A stretch of 64,000 bases of DNA from UBA10107 sp963835585 (GTDB lineage Archaea > Nanobdellota > Nanobdellia > Woesearchaeales > UBA10107): NCBI GenBank assembly GCA_963835585.1, contig CAWIGF010000001.1:124001-188000 (forward strand). The letters are read 5' to 3'. Position numbers and translations under genes: made by a program. The number at the start of each line of letters is the position of its first letter. The first letter of the stretch is position 1. Below, one piece after another: positions 7,642 through 15,957 of the stretch. Under the pieces are notes generated by a model. The model was given only the letters and a program-made list of their open reading frames with translations, made no database searches and was not told the DNA's origin.

Positions 7642-8697
7642 CGAATACCCAAGCAAAGCAAAAGCCACTGTTACCGTCGCAAGCCCTTTCGGGACAAACA
7701 ACGCCATCTCAAATTTCTCAAATAGCCTATGTCGCCACAATACAATAACAGCCACAAGCATACGGATAATGACATATATCAGGAACATAAACAGCGAAAT
7801 CCTGAAAAAACGCCAAGAAAGGGGAAGCGGAACGACAATGCCGACTATGATAAACAACAGAACTGCAACAACAGAATCAAGCATCGAGAAATATGAATCA
7901 ATCATGTATCTATTTTTCACTAGAACATTGCCGAAGATTATGCCCATTGTAGCTACTGCTATCAAACCGCTTCCTTGTATCATTTCAGCAAAGACGTATG
8001 CAATAAGGAGCGCAAGCACGACTACGAGATATGAAATCGATGAGAGCGATTTTATGTGCAATGACCTGTAAAGAATCAAGGACATTAGCAATCCTATGCC
8101 TATCCCGGCAAGAAGGTTTACAGCCACAGAAAAAATACCAGAAAAGTTGTGGTACCAAAGCGAGGGAGTACCTGTAACATACATTAGAATTAGGAACGGA
8201 ATCAACAGAATAAACGCACATGAGATAGTCGATTCATCCTTGAGCAACTGGGCCAATTTATTATGAGGAATGTGCTTTCTCGAGAAAACAGCAGAATATT
8301 CAATGCAACTAATTAACAAAGAGAAAATAACGGCTGCAAACAGCGAAATTCCAAAAAATCTCATTGCCAAATATGACATGGCAAACATGTTAACAATCAA
8401 AGCGACAAAGAAAAATAGCAAGGCATCATGAGATGATGCATCGAAATGGCCGAACCTGACCTTACTGAGAGCATCAAACAAGACCAACAATAACGCAACA
8501 ACACTCACGATTTCGAGAAAACTTCCGGGCATTTGAATAATCGAAACGTGCTCGTATTCAATGTTGCCAAGAATAACACCGAACGCGAATAAAAATAAAG
8601 GAAGCGGAACTCTTGTCGCTTTCGCAAGATATATTGATATTATGCCTGCCAAAAGAATAAATGTTATGCTTATCAGAAACATAAGTAAGTCTATCAT
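7528..8697 (-). CDS. Na+/H+ antiporter-like membrane protein (CPA family), 3' end altered by IS
   Basis: A 389-residue polytopic protein of about 12 hydrophobic helices that resembles NhaP/CPA1 cation-proton antiporters (AKATRVPLPLFLFAFGVILG, ...LIAVATMGIIFGN, LFVPKGLATVTVAFA). In CPA1 enzymes the ion site has TDP and ND (or DD) motifs. Here the matching stretches read CIEYSAVFS and LKDESTISCAF, so the usual Asp/Asn-Asp pair is missing. Transport of Na+ is therefore doubtful, though another substrate is possible. The natural ending was ...GVFTHR-stop. The IS changed it to THRALS-stop, with the new TAA inside the IS repeat, so the protein itself should be essentially intact. Confidence 0.75.
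   Translation of the reverse strand: MIDLLMFLISITFILLAGIISIYLAKATRVPLPLFLFAFGVILGNIEYEHVSIIQMPGSFLEIVSVVALLLVLFDALSKVRFGHFDASSHDALLFFFVALIVNMFAMSYLAMRFFGISLFAAVIFSLLISCIEYSAVFSRKHIPHNKLAQLLKDESTISCAFILLIPFLILMYVTGTPSLWYHNFSGIFSVAVNLLAGIGIGLLMSLILYRSLHIKSLSSISYLVVVLALLIAYVFAEMIQGSGLIAVATMGIIFGNVLVKNRYMIDSYFSMLDSVVAVLLFIIVGIVVPLPLSWRFFRISLFMFLIYVIIRMLVAVIVLWRHRLFEKFEMALFVPKGLATVTVAFALLGYSLIGVGILVQLLLAFFVYSLIFDTILDKCGVFTHRALS
7541..7549. repeat. Right target-site duplication of the IS
   Basis: CTATGTGTG, identical to 6642-6650, starts at the first base after the right inverted repeat. The transposase frame runs through it into host DNA, while the antiporter frame runs through it the other way into the IS end. 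Confidence 0.85.
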
Positions 8698-8779
8698 CGC
8701 TTAGAAATAACCAAACTAGGGTTTAAATAAGTTGCCCCAAAAAGAAGAGTATTTAAAGCGCGCGTCTGAATAAACCCTT

Positions 8780-9976
8780 ATGAAACTATTGAAGGATGTC
8801 ATCGCAAAAATCAAGCCAAAAAAGAATTCATTCAAGGAAGAGATAATCAAAGTAGTTGAAACCATAAACAACGAACTCAGGAAAAATAAAATACAAGCCA
8901 GAACCTTTGTTGGAGGAAGCTTCGCAAAAGACACGCATCTTATAGGCGATCATGATTGCGACATCTTTATGCGATTCGCTTATTCATATAAGGATAAGAA
9001 TATTTCAGATCTCACCGAGAAGGCATTGAAACAATTCAAGTACAAACGCGTTCATGGATCTCGCGATTATTTCCAATTCACGAAATCGCTCAACTACGAG
9101 GTCGTGCCTGTTCTGAAAATAACAAATCCAGAAAAAGCAGTTAATGTCACTGACGTGTCTCCCTTGCACGTCGCATGGACTAGAGGACACAAAAAAAGCG
9201 ATGAAATACGGTTGGCAAAAGCGTTCTGCAAGGCAAACGGAATTTACGGAGCAGAAAGCTACATAAAAGGATTTTCAGGGCATGTGCTTGACATACTTAC
9301 AATTTATTACGGATCGTTCATAAAATTGCTAAAAGGAAGTCAAAAATGGAAAGACAAGACTATCATCGATATCGAAAAATATCACAAGGACGCTCTGTTC
9401 GAACTTAACACATCAAAGACGCAGAGCCCTTTGATTGTAATTGACCCAATCCAGAAAGATAGGAATGCCGCTGCCGCGCTAGGTAAGGAGGCGTTCGACA
9501 TATTCATAAAAAAAGCAAGAGAATTTCTCAAGAATCCAAGCGAAAAGGCTTTCGAGAAAAAAACAATCAAAAAAGAGGACATCAAGGATGCTTTTATTAT
9601 GAAAGTAATTCCCTTGGAAGGGAAACGAGACGTTGTAGGGGCAAAAATTCTTAAAGTAAAAGAGGAAATTGAACGCCAACTTATTCATAATGGATTTGAA
9701 ATCAAGAGTTCAGGATGGTCATGGAATAACGAGGCACTAATATGGTTCAAGCTCAAAAAAGAAAAGATTGAGCCGGAAACAACAATGAAGGGACCGCCAA
9801 TAAAAATGGATATGCATTCTGATGCGTTCAAAAAAATGCACAAAAATGTATTCGAAAAGAAAGGTATCCTGTATGCGCACGTTAAGCGACAATACACCGA
9901 TGCGCGAAAACTCCTCACCGATGTAATAAGGGAAGAATACATCAAAGAAAAAACAAAAAAAATCGACATTCTGTAA
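8780..9976 (+). CDS. cca: CCA-adding tRNA nucleotidyltransferase, archaeal class I
   Basis: This enzyme adds or repairs the 3'-CCA of tRNAs with CTP and ATP and no template. The class I signature is in FVGGSFAKDTHLIGDHDCDI near residue 45: a nucleotidyltransferase GGS helix followed by two catalytic Asp (DCDIF). A third carboxylate is in YEVVPVLKI. The C-terminal half holds the archaeal tail/body domains. The length of 398 residues is slightly short for the family. TATTTAAAG at 8749-8757 lies about 26 bases upstream, so the transcript is probably leaderless. The one tRNA gene in this window ends at its discriminator base without an encoded CCA. Confidence 0.93.
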   Translation: MKLLKDVIAKIKPKKNSFKEEIIKVVETINNELRKNKIQARTFVGGSFAKDTHLIGDHDCDIFMRFAYSYKDKNISDLTEKALKQFKYKRVHGSRDYFQFTKSLNYEVVPVLKITNPEKAVNVTDVSPLHVAWTRGHKKSDEIRLAKAFCKANGIYGAESYIKGFSGHVLDILTIYYGSFIKLLKGSQKWKDKTIIDIEKYHKDALFELNTSKTQSPLIVIDPIQKDRNAAAALGKEAFDIFIKKAREFLKNPSEKAFEKKTIKKEDIKDAFIMKVIPLEGKRDVVGAKILKVKEEIERQLIHNGFEIKSSGWSWNNEALIWFKLKKEKIEPETTMKGPPIKMDMHSDAFKKMHKNVFEKKGILYAHVKRQYTDARKLLTDVIREEYIKEKTKKIDIL

Positions 9977-10011
9977 TCCGTAATCTTTTTAAATGATTGC
10001 GCTATCCCAAT

Positions 10012-11028
10012 ATGCCTATGGCTATGCAGGAACACTTTAAAAAGATATTTTTGGGAAAGGACCCTCTGAACGATATCATAGGACAGGACAAGGTAAAGCA
10101 CGAACTCAAATCAGCATTGCTGATAGGGAGGCATGTCCTCATAATAGGACCTCCTGGAATTGGAAAAACCACAATCGCAAAAAACATTGCAAAAATACTC
10201 CCTGACATGGAAGTGAATGATTGCCCATATCATTGCGACCCTCAGAATCCGACGTGCCCGGAATGCAAGATGGGAAAATCGAAGAAAAAGAAAGTATCAG
10301 GAGTTGAAAGATTCGTAAGAATCCAAGGAAGTCCTGATTTGACGGCAGAGGACCTTATTGGAGATATAGATCCTGCAAAGGCAATGGAATTTGGACCATT
10401 GAGTATTGAGGCATTCTCTCCAGGAAAGATTTTCAAGGCAAATAATGGGGTTTTATTTTTCGATGAATTGAACCGATGCCCTGAAAAACTCCAAAATGCG
10501 TTGCTACAGGCATTGCAAGAGGGTTATGTGACGATCGGTTCTTATGATGTTGATTTGAACACAAACTTCATCTTCGTCGGCACGATGAATCCGGAAGATT
10601 CCAACACAGAAAAGATAGCGGACGTACTTCTTGATCGATTCGATGTCATATATATGAGTTATCCCGAAACGCTCCAGACAGAAATTGAAATCGTTAAGAA
10701 AGCGGGCAGAAAACTTGTCACATTTCCCGATAAACTCTTGACATTAGGCATACTCTTCGTAAGATTGCTTAGGGAAAACAAGGACCTCGAGAAAACTCCA
10801 GGAGTGCGAGCAAGTATAGGACTTTATGAACGGGCGCAGTCGAATGCATTCCTTGCCGGAAGAACCACTGTCACGGGAAATGATTTCAAGGACGCCATCA
10901 TTTCTGTAATAGCGCACAGAATAAAACTCAAACCTTCCATTGGCTATCTGAAGACAGAGATTGACTTTGTTAGGGAGCAGATAGAAAAATTCATTTCTGA
11001 ACACGAGAAAAAAGGCGATTTTACCTGA
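10012..11028 (+). CDS. MoxR-type AAA+ ATPase with inserted zinc-knuckle-like loop
   Basis: AAA+ ATPase of the MoxR/magnesium-chelatase clade. Walker A is GPPGIGKTT, Walker B is VLFFDELNR, sensor 1 is in FVGTMNPED, and the arginine-finger region is LLDRFDV. Between Walker A and B lies a Cys-rich insert, CPYHCDPQNPTCPEC, that could bind zinc. MoxR proteins work with VWA-domain partners to remodel or metallate client proteins, and the next gene encodes such a partner. TTTTTAAAT at 9985-9993 points to a start at the ATG at 10012; a TTG at 9997 is also in frame. The client is unknown. Confidence 0.85.
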   Translation: MPMAMQEHFKKIFLGKDPLNDIIGQDKVKHELKSALLIGRHVLIIGPPGIGKTTIAKNIAKILPDMEVNDCPYHCDPQNPTCPECKMGKSKKKKVSGVERFVRIQGSPDLTAEDLIGDIDPAKAMEFGPLSIEAFSPGKIFKANNGVLFFDELNRCPEKLQNALLQALQEGYVTIGSYDVDLNTNFIFVGTMNPEDSNTEKIADVLLDRFDVIYMSYPETLQTEIEIVKKAGRKLVTFPDKLLTLGILFVRLLRENKDLEKTPGVRASIGLYERAQSNAFLAGRTTVTGNDFKDAIISVIAHRIKLKPSIGYLKTEIDFVREQIEKFISEHEKKGDFT

Positions 11029-11071
11029 CGAGCTAGGCGACAGAGATAAGACAGCTGACATCGCAGGGAAA

Positions 11072-12208
11072 ATGGAGGAGCTTCATGGAAGCATGTCGAG
11101 CAACCCTGATGAGGAGGACAAACTCGCTCATTCAGTCATGGAGGCACAGGAAGAAATCGAACATGGGGACCTTGTCAATGAGGCCATGAACAACGGCATC
11201 ACATCTTTCATGCCAGATATGATGTTCGAGCAGATGGTTGACAACTTTAAAATGGCAAAAAACATATTCGGAGAAACCATATTGAAGCAGGCAAGTGGCT
11301 ACAACCCTGATTATATTGAACGAAACATCAAAATCCCTGAATTCAAGAGAGAATTGCGGGAGCGGATAAGGAAAAACCTGGACGATTTGAGGGACAAAGG
11401 AATTCTGGGGAAAGATTACACCATATCGGAAAAAGGGCTTAAAATGGCATCCTTAGTCATGTATATCGAAGAACTCGACCATATCATTCCAAAAGGGATG
11501 TTCGGAGAAGTAATCCACAAAAAATATGCTCAATACGGCGATCATGAGGATGTGAAACCTTTCAACAAAAGTCACAGATACAGGGACATTGCACTTAAGC
11601 AATCAATCAAGACTGCGCTGCGAAGAGGGCACAGACAATTAAAAGTTGATGACCTTAAATCATTTGACAGGCAGAGCAAGGGGCAGCTTGAAATTATTTA
11701 TGGACTTGATGCATCCGGAAGCATGAAGGGAAAGAAAATGGAGGTCGCAAAGAAAGCTGGAGTTGCGCTCGCATACAATGCAATTGAGAACAAAGACAAA
11801 GTGGGTCTGATTGTGTTTGGAGAGGAAGTGAAGCACAGCATACCGCCATGCCAGAAATTTCCGCTGATTCTTGAGCACATCACTAAAACAAAACCAGCCA
11901 AGGAAACTGATTTAGTCAGTGTAATGAAGGAAGCAATTGAGCTGTTTTCTCCTGGAAACATCACAAAGCATCTTATTCTATTGACTGATGCACTCCAGAC
12001 TGTTGGTGACAAGAACGACGTTCTTGATGTTGCATCAATGGCGCGAGAGGCTGGAATCACCATAACAATAGTGGGCATCAAACTAGATAGAGAAGGGGCC
12101 GACCTTGCAAAGCAGATGACGGAAATAACAAAAGGAAAACTTTATGTTGTCGCTTCGTTGGAAAATATAGATACCTTGATTCTTCAGGACTATTACGAAT
12201 TGAGGTAA
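11072..12208 (+). CDS. VWA-domain protein, partner of the MoxR ATPase
   Basis: The C-terminal half (about 205-375) is a von Willebrand factor A domain. The MIDAS motif is D-A-S-G-S in IIYGLDASGSMKGKK, with further metal-site residues in KETDLVS and LLTDALQT. The N-terminal half is helical and acidic. It forms a pair with the upstream MoxR gene, a common two-gene module. The first ATG is at 11072. The same frame is open further upstream and reads ILPDELGDRDKTADIAGK from an ATT at 11018, overlapping the end of the ATPase gene. That looks like genuine coding sequence, so the protein may begin at a non-standard start. Confidence 0.82.
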   Translation: MEELHGSMSSNPDEEDKLAHSVMEAQEEIEHGDLVNEAMNNGITSFMPDMMFEQMVDNFKMAKNIFGETILKQASGYNPDYIERNIKIPEFKRELRERIRKNLDDLRDKGILGKDYTISEKGLKMASLVMYIEELDHIIPKGMFGEVIHKKYAQYGDHEDVKPFNKSHRYRDIALKQSIKTALRRGHRQLKVDDLKSFDRQSKGQLEIIYGLDASGSMKGKKMEVAKKAGVALAYNAIENKDKVGLIVFGEEVKHSIPPCQKFPLILEHITKTKPAKETDLVSVMKEAIELFSPGNITKHLILLTDALQTVGDKNDVLDVASMAREAGITITIVGIKLDREGADLAKQMTEITKGKLYVVASLENIDTLILQDYYELR

Positions 12209-12255
12209 AAGTACTTAAAGAAATCTATTTATACTCCCTATGCGGAAAATAATGT

Positions 12256-12894
12256 ATGAAAATACTGGCATTTACGGACATCCATGGGAATGCAAAAAGT
12301 CTAGGCTACGTTTCAATAAGTCAGACATTGAAGCGGCTTGAACAGTTCAAAAAAACGATAAAAAAAGAACACATTGACGTTGCGGTCTGCATTGGCGATT
12401 TTACGTTCTTCAACGAACACGTCGAGCTCCTTCTCAAAAAAATAGCGGACCTTGGCGTCGATGTCCTGCTTGTGCATGGCAACCATGAAGACGAGATGGA
12501 AGTACGGATTCTCTCGAAACAATATCCAAGCATTCACTTCATGCACAAGAAAATGAAAAAAATAGGAAATTATACATTCATAGGCTATGGTGGAGATGGC
12601 TTTTCAAGGAGAGATCCTGAATTTGTCGCCACAATGAAGACATTGACGAAGAAACTTGACAAGAAAGAGAAGATCATATTCATCTCCCATGAACCCCCTT
12701 ATGGAACAAAGATAGATTATAGGGAAGGATACGGGCACGTGGGAAGCGTTGATTATCGTGAATTCATAGATAAAAACAATGTCGTTCTCGCACTTGCTGG
12801 ACACATCCACGAATGTTTCGGAGAGGAGCAAAAGCTCAAGAAAGTCCTTGTTCTCGATCCAGGCCCTGATGGAAGGATTATCAATCTAGAGTAA
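12256..12894 (+). CDS. Calcineurin-like metallophosphoesterase
   Basis: The metal-binding blocks of the family appear in order: FTDIHGN (D-x-H), CIGDFTFF (GD), LLVHGNHEDE (GNH[E/D]), FISHEPPYGT (H) and LAGHIHE (GHxH). This is a 212-residue single-domain enzyme that binds two divalent metals. Substrates in this family range from nucleotides to phosphoproteins and cannot be told from sequence. A TATA-like ATTTATAC at 12227-12234 lies about 26 bases before the ATG, which fits leaderless transcription. Confidence 0.88.
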   Translation: MKILAFTDIHGNAKSLGYVSISQTLKRLEQFKKTIKKEHIDVAVCIGDFTFFNEHVELLLKKIADLGVDVLLVHGNHEDEMEVRILSKQYPSIHFMHKKMKKIGNYTFIGYGGDGFSRRDPEFVATMKTLTKKLDKKEKIIFISHEPPYGTKIDYREGYGHVGSVDYREFIDKNNVVLALAGHIHECFGEEQKLKKVLVLDPGPDGRIINLE

Positions 12895-12926
12895 TATTTT
12901 TATACTGCCATCATTCTTAAAGTACG

Positions 12927-13424
12927 ATGAAGGTTTTGAAAACTATTCAAAAGCTGGAAAAGTCAAAGGAATACAGCTCATGGAAGAAAATACATGCAAA
13001 ATCCTACTTGGTCCACGTTTTCAGGATGTTTGATGACGCGAACAAAGGAATTTGGCAAATAGGATATTTCAATCCAGAAACTAATCTCATCAGTGTGTTC
13101 ATTGTTGGCGATGCTATCACGAAGAATCCAGATGCGGAAGTATTCAAAGAGCAGGAAAAGCTTGTAAACAAGCTTGACACGACAAAAATCAAAGTGGATG
13201 AGGATGCTGCCATGAAGGCAGGCGAACTAGTTCTTGCTGAGAATTATAAAGGAGTTTCAGTGTTTAAGTCGTTCATGATACTCCAGAACCTTGATGAGAT
13301 AGGTCAAGTATGGAACATAACGTTTGTTACGCAGCAATTCAAGACCGTAAATGTGAAAATAGATGCAAAAGATGGAAAATGCATCAGCCACAAGCTCATT
13401 TCTCTGATAAGTGAAGAACATTAG
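12927..13424 (+). CDS. Hypothetical protein, PepSY-like fold possible
   Basis: A 165-residue soluble protein that I do not recognise with certainty. It has two similar alpha/beta parts: KSYLVHVFRMF...WQIGYFNPETNLISVF.. and ...MILQNLDEIGQVWNITFVTQQFKTVNVKIDAKDGK. The latter pattern (strand, Trp, strand, IDA..GK) recalls PepSY domains, which often bind or inhibit proteases. There is no signal peptide or membrane segment. TTTTTATAC at 12896-12904 gives a leaderless promoter. An AT-rich hairpin follows the stop at 13426-13448. Confidence 0.5.
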   Translation: MKVLKTIQKLEKSKEYSSWKKIHAKSYLVHVFRMFDDANKGIWQIGYFNPETNLISVFIVGDAITKNPDAEVFKEQEKLVNKLDTTKIKVDEDAAMKAGELVLAENYKGVSVFKSFMILQNLDEIGQVWNITFVTQQFKTVNVKIDAKDGKCISHKLISLISEEH

Positions 13425-13425
13425 T

Positions 13426-13448
13426 ATTATTTTCTTATAGAAAATAAT
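13426..13448 (+). terminator. AT-rich hairpin after the 165-residue protein gene
   Basis: ATTATTTTC (13426-13434) pairs perfectly with GAAAATAAT (13440-13448) over a TTATA loop, starting 2 bases after the stop codon. The stem is weak in energy but well placed for a 3'-end signal. Confidence 0.35.
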
Positions 13449-13493
13449 TATGCGAAGCATAGTTCATGGAATATAGCTTATATCTCAATGATA

Positions 13494-13501
13494 TTTATAA
13501 G
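13494..13501 (+). promoter_or_regulatory. TATA box upstream of a 26-codon ORF
   Basis: TTTATAAG predicts a start site near 13522. This leaves a short leader carrying the AGAGGAAG ribosome-binding motif before the ATG at 13549. Confidence 0.45.
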
Positions 13502-13548
13502 GTCGTACTGATTAACATAACTTTAATCCAACAAAAAGAGGAAGAATA

Positions 13549-13629
13549 ATGACGGTCAGCTACGAAGCAGGGAAAAAATCCAAAAAACTCGACTCTTTTT
13601 TCACGGAAAACAACGAAGGCGGACATTAA
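13549..13629 (+). CDS. Candidate 26-residue small protein
   Basis: A very short frame (MTVSYEAGKKSKKLDSFF..., ending in GGH) that stands alone in a 280-base gap. It is supported by context rather than homology. There is a TATA box at 13494-13501, a Shine-Dalgarno AGAGGAAG at 13537-13544 spaced 4 bases from the ATG, and a strong hairpin plus T-run 45 bases after the stop. The peptide is hydrophilic and basic in the middle. It could instead be part of a small non-coding RNA of about 180 nt. I do not recognise it. Confidence 0.4.
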   Translation: MTVSYEAGKKSKKLDSFFTENNEGGH

Positions 13630-13673
13630 ATCTGTTAACTTTCATTGAAAATGGGGAAAAGGTGTTTAGACAA

Positions 13674-13705
13674 GGGCTTTGGAATCCCAAAGCCCAATAA
13701 TTTTT
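13674..13705. terminator. Strong hairpin terminator between convergent genes
   Basis: GGGCTTTGG (13674-13682) pairs perfectly with CCAAAGCCC (13687-13695) over an AATC tetraloop and is followed by AATAATTTTT. It lies between the small plus-strand ORF and the end of the minus-strand peptidase gene (stop at 13704-13706), so it could end transcripts from both sides. Confidence 0.6.
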
Positions 13706-14216
13706 AACAATAATTCTTTGAAATATTTTTCAAGATGTTCGAATCAGGATGTATGCAGTGGAACCCATCTTTCCCCTTGAACAAGGCATAAATCAATTTA
13801 TCAAAAGGAACTCCGACAACGTCTTTTTCCTTAAAGTATGGATTGAGAAGTGTTGCATTTTTTCCATCAAACCCAACTAACAACGAAGCATGATTTATTT
13901 CTTCTTTAATTGGATACAATGCTTCGCATGCATACATAATAAGCAAATCACATCCATTGTTTAACGCTTCACCTACAAATAGTTCAAATTCACGTGGGAA
14001 AGATTCCTGCACTCTGAAATCGACGCAAGAAAGAGGGATTTGTTTTCGCCTAAAATACGAATCAATTGTTCCTTTGATTCCTATGCCCCTTCCACATTCT
14101 TCGAGAATCTGCTTTTGAGAATCGAAAGGAACATTATGAATTTTCAAAATCATCTGCAAACAAGCAGGAATGCAGTAATCACTTTGTTCTTGAGGGATAT
14201 GTATATATTGCCTCAT
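13704..14216 (-). CDS. C39-like papain-fold cysteine peptidase
   Basis: The N-terminus has the peptidase C39/papain-like pattern: a Gln in IPQEQSDYCIPACLQMILK followed by the nucleophile-type Cys of YCIPAC. The His is in NHASLLVGFD and the third member is the Asn/Asp region in TLLNPYFKEK. Family members cleave leader peptides or act as standalone peptidases. With no membrane segment and about 170 residues, this one is cytosolic. I place the start at the ATG at 14216, which follows GGAAGTGA and lies 4 bases after the DHFR stop. It appears to be the last gene of the thyA-folA operon; why a peptidase sits here is unclear. Confidence 0.65.
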   Translation of the reverse strand: MRQYIHIPQEQSDYCIPACLQMILKIHNVPFDSQKQILEECGRGIGIKGTIDSYFRRKQIPLSCVDFRVQESFPREFELFVGEALNNGCDLLIMYACEALYPIKEEINHASLLVGFDGKNATLLNPYFKEKDVVGVPFDKLIYALFKGKDGFHCIHPDSNILKNISKNYC

Positions 14217-14220
14217 TAAC

Positions 14221-14721
14221 TCACTTCCTTTTATAACTCTCAAAAGAATAAAGAATGCCCTTTTTACTTAGATTTTGCTCTTGATTTAATAATTTCCAAT
14301 CATTCATATCATTGACGGGGAATAAGACATCTCCTTCATAATCTTCATGGACGTGAGTCATTTCCATTCTGTTTGCCAAATGTAAAAATTGTGAATATAT
14401 CTCTCTTCCGCCCATTACAAAAGCATCTTTTCCATCCGTTAATTTTAATGCCTCATCAATTGTTCTTGCAATGTAAATTCCTTCATTAGACTGAAATCCT
14501 TTTGAAAGAACAATGTTCTTTCTTCCGGACAATGGCCTGAATTTTTGAGGGATTGATTCGTAAGTCTTTCTTCCCATTATAACAGGATGACCCATGGTTA
14601 AATCTCTAAAGTGAGCCATATCTTCTGGAACCATATTTTCCGGAATTTGCCAAGGAATTTTGTCGCCAATACCTATTACGCCATTGTTTGAAACAGCAAC
14701 AATTATTGTCAAATCAGCCAT
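14221..14721 (-). CDS. folA: Dihydrofolate reductase
   Basis: DHFR reduces dihydrofolate to tetrahydrofolate with NADPH and recycles the folate oxidised by ThyA, whose gene lies directly upstream. Family marks are VAVSNNGVIGIGDKIPWQIP, MGRKTYESIP and the NADPH-binding FVMGGREIYSQFL. The 166 residues match bacterial-type DHFR. The ATG follows the thyA stop with no gap. DHFR plus ThyA in an archaeon suggests acquisition from bacteria. The same folate pool should serve PurN and the AICAR transformylase encoded further along. Confidence 0.95.
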   Translation of the reverse strand: MADLTIIVAVSNNGVIGIGDKIPWQIPENMVPEDMAHFRDLTMGHPVIMGRKTYESIPQKFRPLSGRKNIVLSKGFQSNEGIYIARTIDEALKLTDGKDAFVMGGREIYSQFLHLANRMEMTHVHEDYEGDVLFPVNDMNDWKLLNQEQNLSKKGILYSFESYKRK

Positions 14722-15813
14722 TTAGACCGCCATTGACCTCTCTATTTTTGGATGAGGATCATAGCCTTCAAACACTATGTCATCTATTGTAAGCTCATCG
14801 AATGGTTTTTTCGCAATCTTTAACACAGGAATCTTTCTTGGTGTTCTTGATAATTGTTCAAGAATTGCAGTAACATGATCATATTTCTCCTCGTTTGCAT
14901 CTTTGGGTGCATTTTTGTTAACCCAATCCAAGATGTCCAAATGCTCGCTTGGAGAATGAACGTGTTCAATTTTCTCCTGAAGTATTTTTAGGTTTTCTTT
15001 ATACCACTGACCTCTCTTTTCCAAGCCTGTGTAAAAATGTGCATCCCCAAATGTATGAACGAATCTTCTTGGAGTGAGTCCTATTTCTTGCGCGATAATT
15101 TGCGTAAGCATCGCATAACTCGCAATATTAAATGGAACCCCTAGGAATTGGTCGCAACTTCTTTGATACAACTGCAAGTCCATCTCTCCCTCATCATTTG
15201 AAGTCATCTGAAACATTACATGACAAGGAGGCAATGACATATCAGGAACATCTCCTGGATTCCAAGCAGTGACCAAATGTTTTTTACCGTCCGGATTTTT
15301 CCTCATGTTATTTAATACTCTTCCGAGCTGGTCTATCTCAACAAGTTTTCCTTGTTTTTCATCGAAATATCTCCATTTTCTCCATTGACGTCCATAAATA
15401 GGGCCAGCGTCACCAAATCTCCCTGCAAACTCAGGACTTTCTTTTATTTTCTGAGCGTATTCAAGCATCGCTTTATCCCAATCAGGAGAATACTTCACAA
15501 TTCCTTTGGGAAAAACTCCTTCTTCCGCCATTTTGGGAAGATTATGTTCGAAGGCGTTGCCTCTCCAAATAGGGACATTATAATCCTCAAGAGGTTTTAT
15601 GTTTGTATCTCCCTTTAGGAACCATAACAATTCCCGAATTATTGATTTCACTGCCATCTTTTTTGTCGTAAGAAGAGGAAATCCTTCCCTCAAATCATAT
15701 GAATTCTGATATCCGAACAAAGAGATCAGACCAGAACCTTTACTTCCGCCCTTGAATCCAGAATATGAAGAAGTAATAATTGCCTTGCAATGATCTAGAT
15801 ATTGCTGAACCAT
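14722..15813 (-). CDS. thyA: Thymidylate synthase ThyA
   Basis: Converts dUMP to dTMP with methylene-tetrahydrofolate. Diagnostic parts are GFPLLTTKKMAVKSIIRELL, the catalytic Cys in LPPCHVMFQM, and QRSCDQFLGVPFNIASYAML. At 363 residues it is about 100 longer than the E. coli enzyme; the extra length lies mainly between the N-terminal block and GPIYGRQWRKW (about 85-140) and near the C-terminus. GATGAGGTG (15818-15826) is its ribosome-binding site, and GTTTAAATA (15852-15860) its TATA box. It is divergent from the dCTP deaminase-like genes that would supply dUMP. Confidence 0.95.
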   Translation of the reverse strand: MVQQYLDHCKAIITSSYSGFKGGSKGSGLISLFGYQNSYDLREGFPLLTTKKMAVKSIIRELLWFLKGDTNIKPLEDYNVPIWRGNAFEHNLPKMAEEGVFPKGIVKYSPDWDKAMLEYAQKIKESPEFAGRFGDAGPIYGRQWRKWRYFDEKQGKLVEIDQLGRVLNNMRKNPDGKKHLVTAWNPGDVPDMSLPPCHVMFQMTSNDEGEMDLQLYQRSCDQFLGVPFNIASYAMLTQIIAQEIGLTPRRFVHTFGDAHFYTGLEKRGQWYKENLKILQEKIEHVHSPSEHLDILDWVNKNAPKDANEEKYDHVTAILEQLSRTPRKIPVLKIAKKPFDELTIDDIVFEGYDPHPKIERSMAV

Positions 15814-15957
15814 TTAACACCTCATCACTGTTAAGAAAAGACCCCGACTATTATTTAAACAATTCCTTGTCAACCAATAGTGACAAAAATATTATGGAAT
15901 AAAAACAACAAAGTATATATATTAAACAATTTTGGAAATGACGATGAGGGAGTTTAG
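15814..15957. promoter_or_regulatory. Divergent promoter of the thymidylate module
   Basis: Two TATA boxes point outward: GTTTAAATA (15852-15860, minus) for thyA-folA and TATATATATT (15914-15922, plus) for the dCTP deaminase-like genes. Both genes have Shine-Dalgarno motifs (GATGAGGTG and GATGAGGG), unlike the leaderless genes nearby. Shared control of dUMP supply and dTMP synthesis is plausible. Confidence 0.55.
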
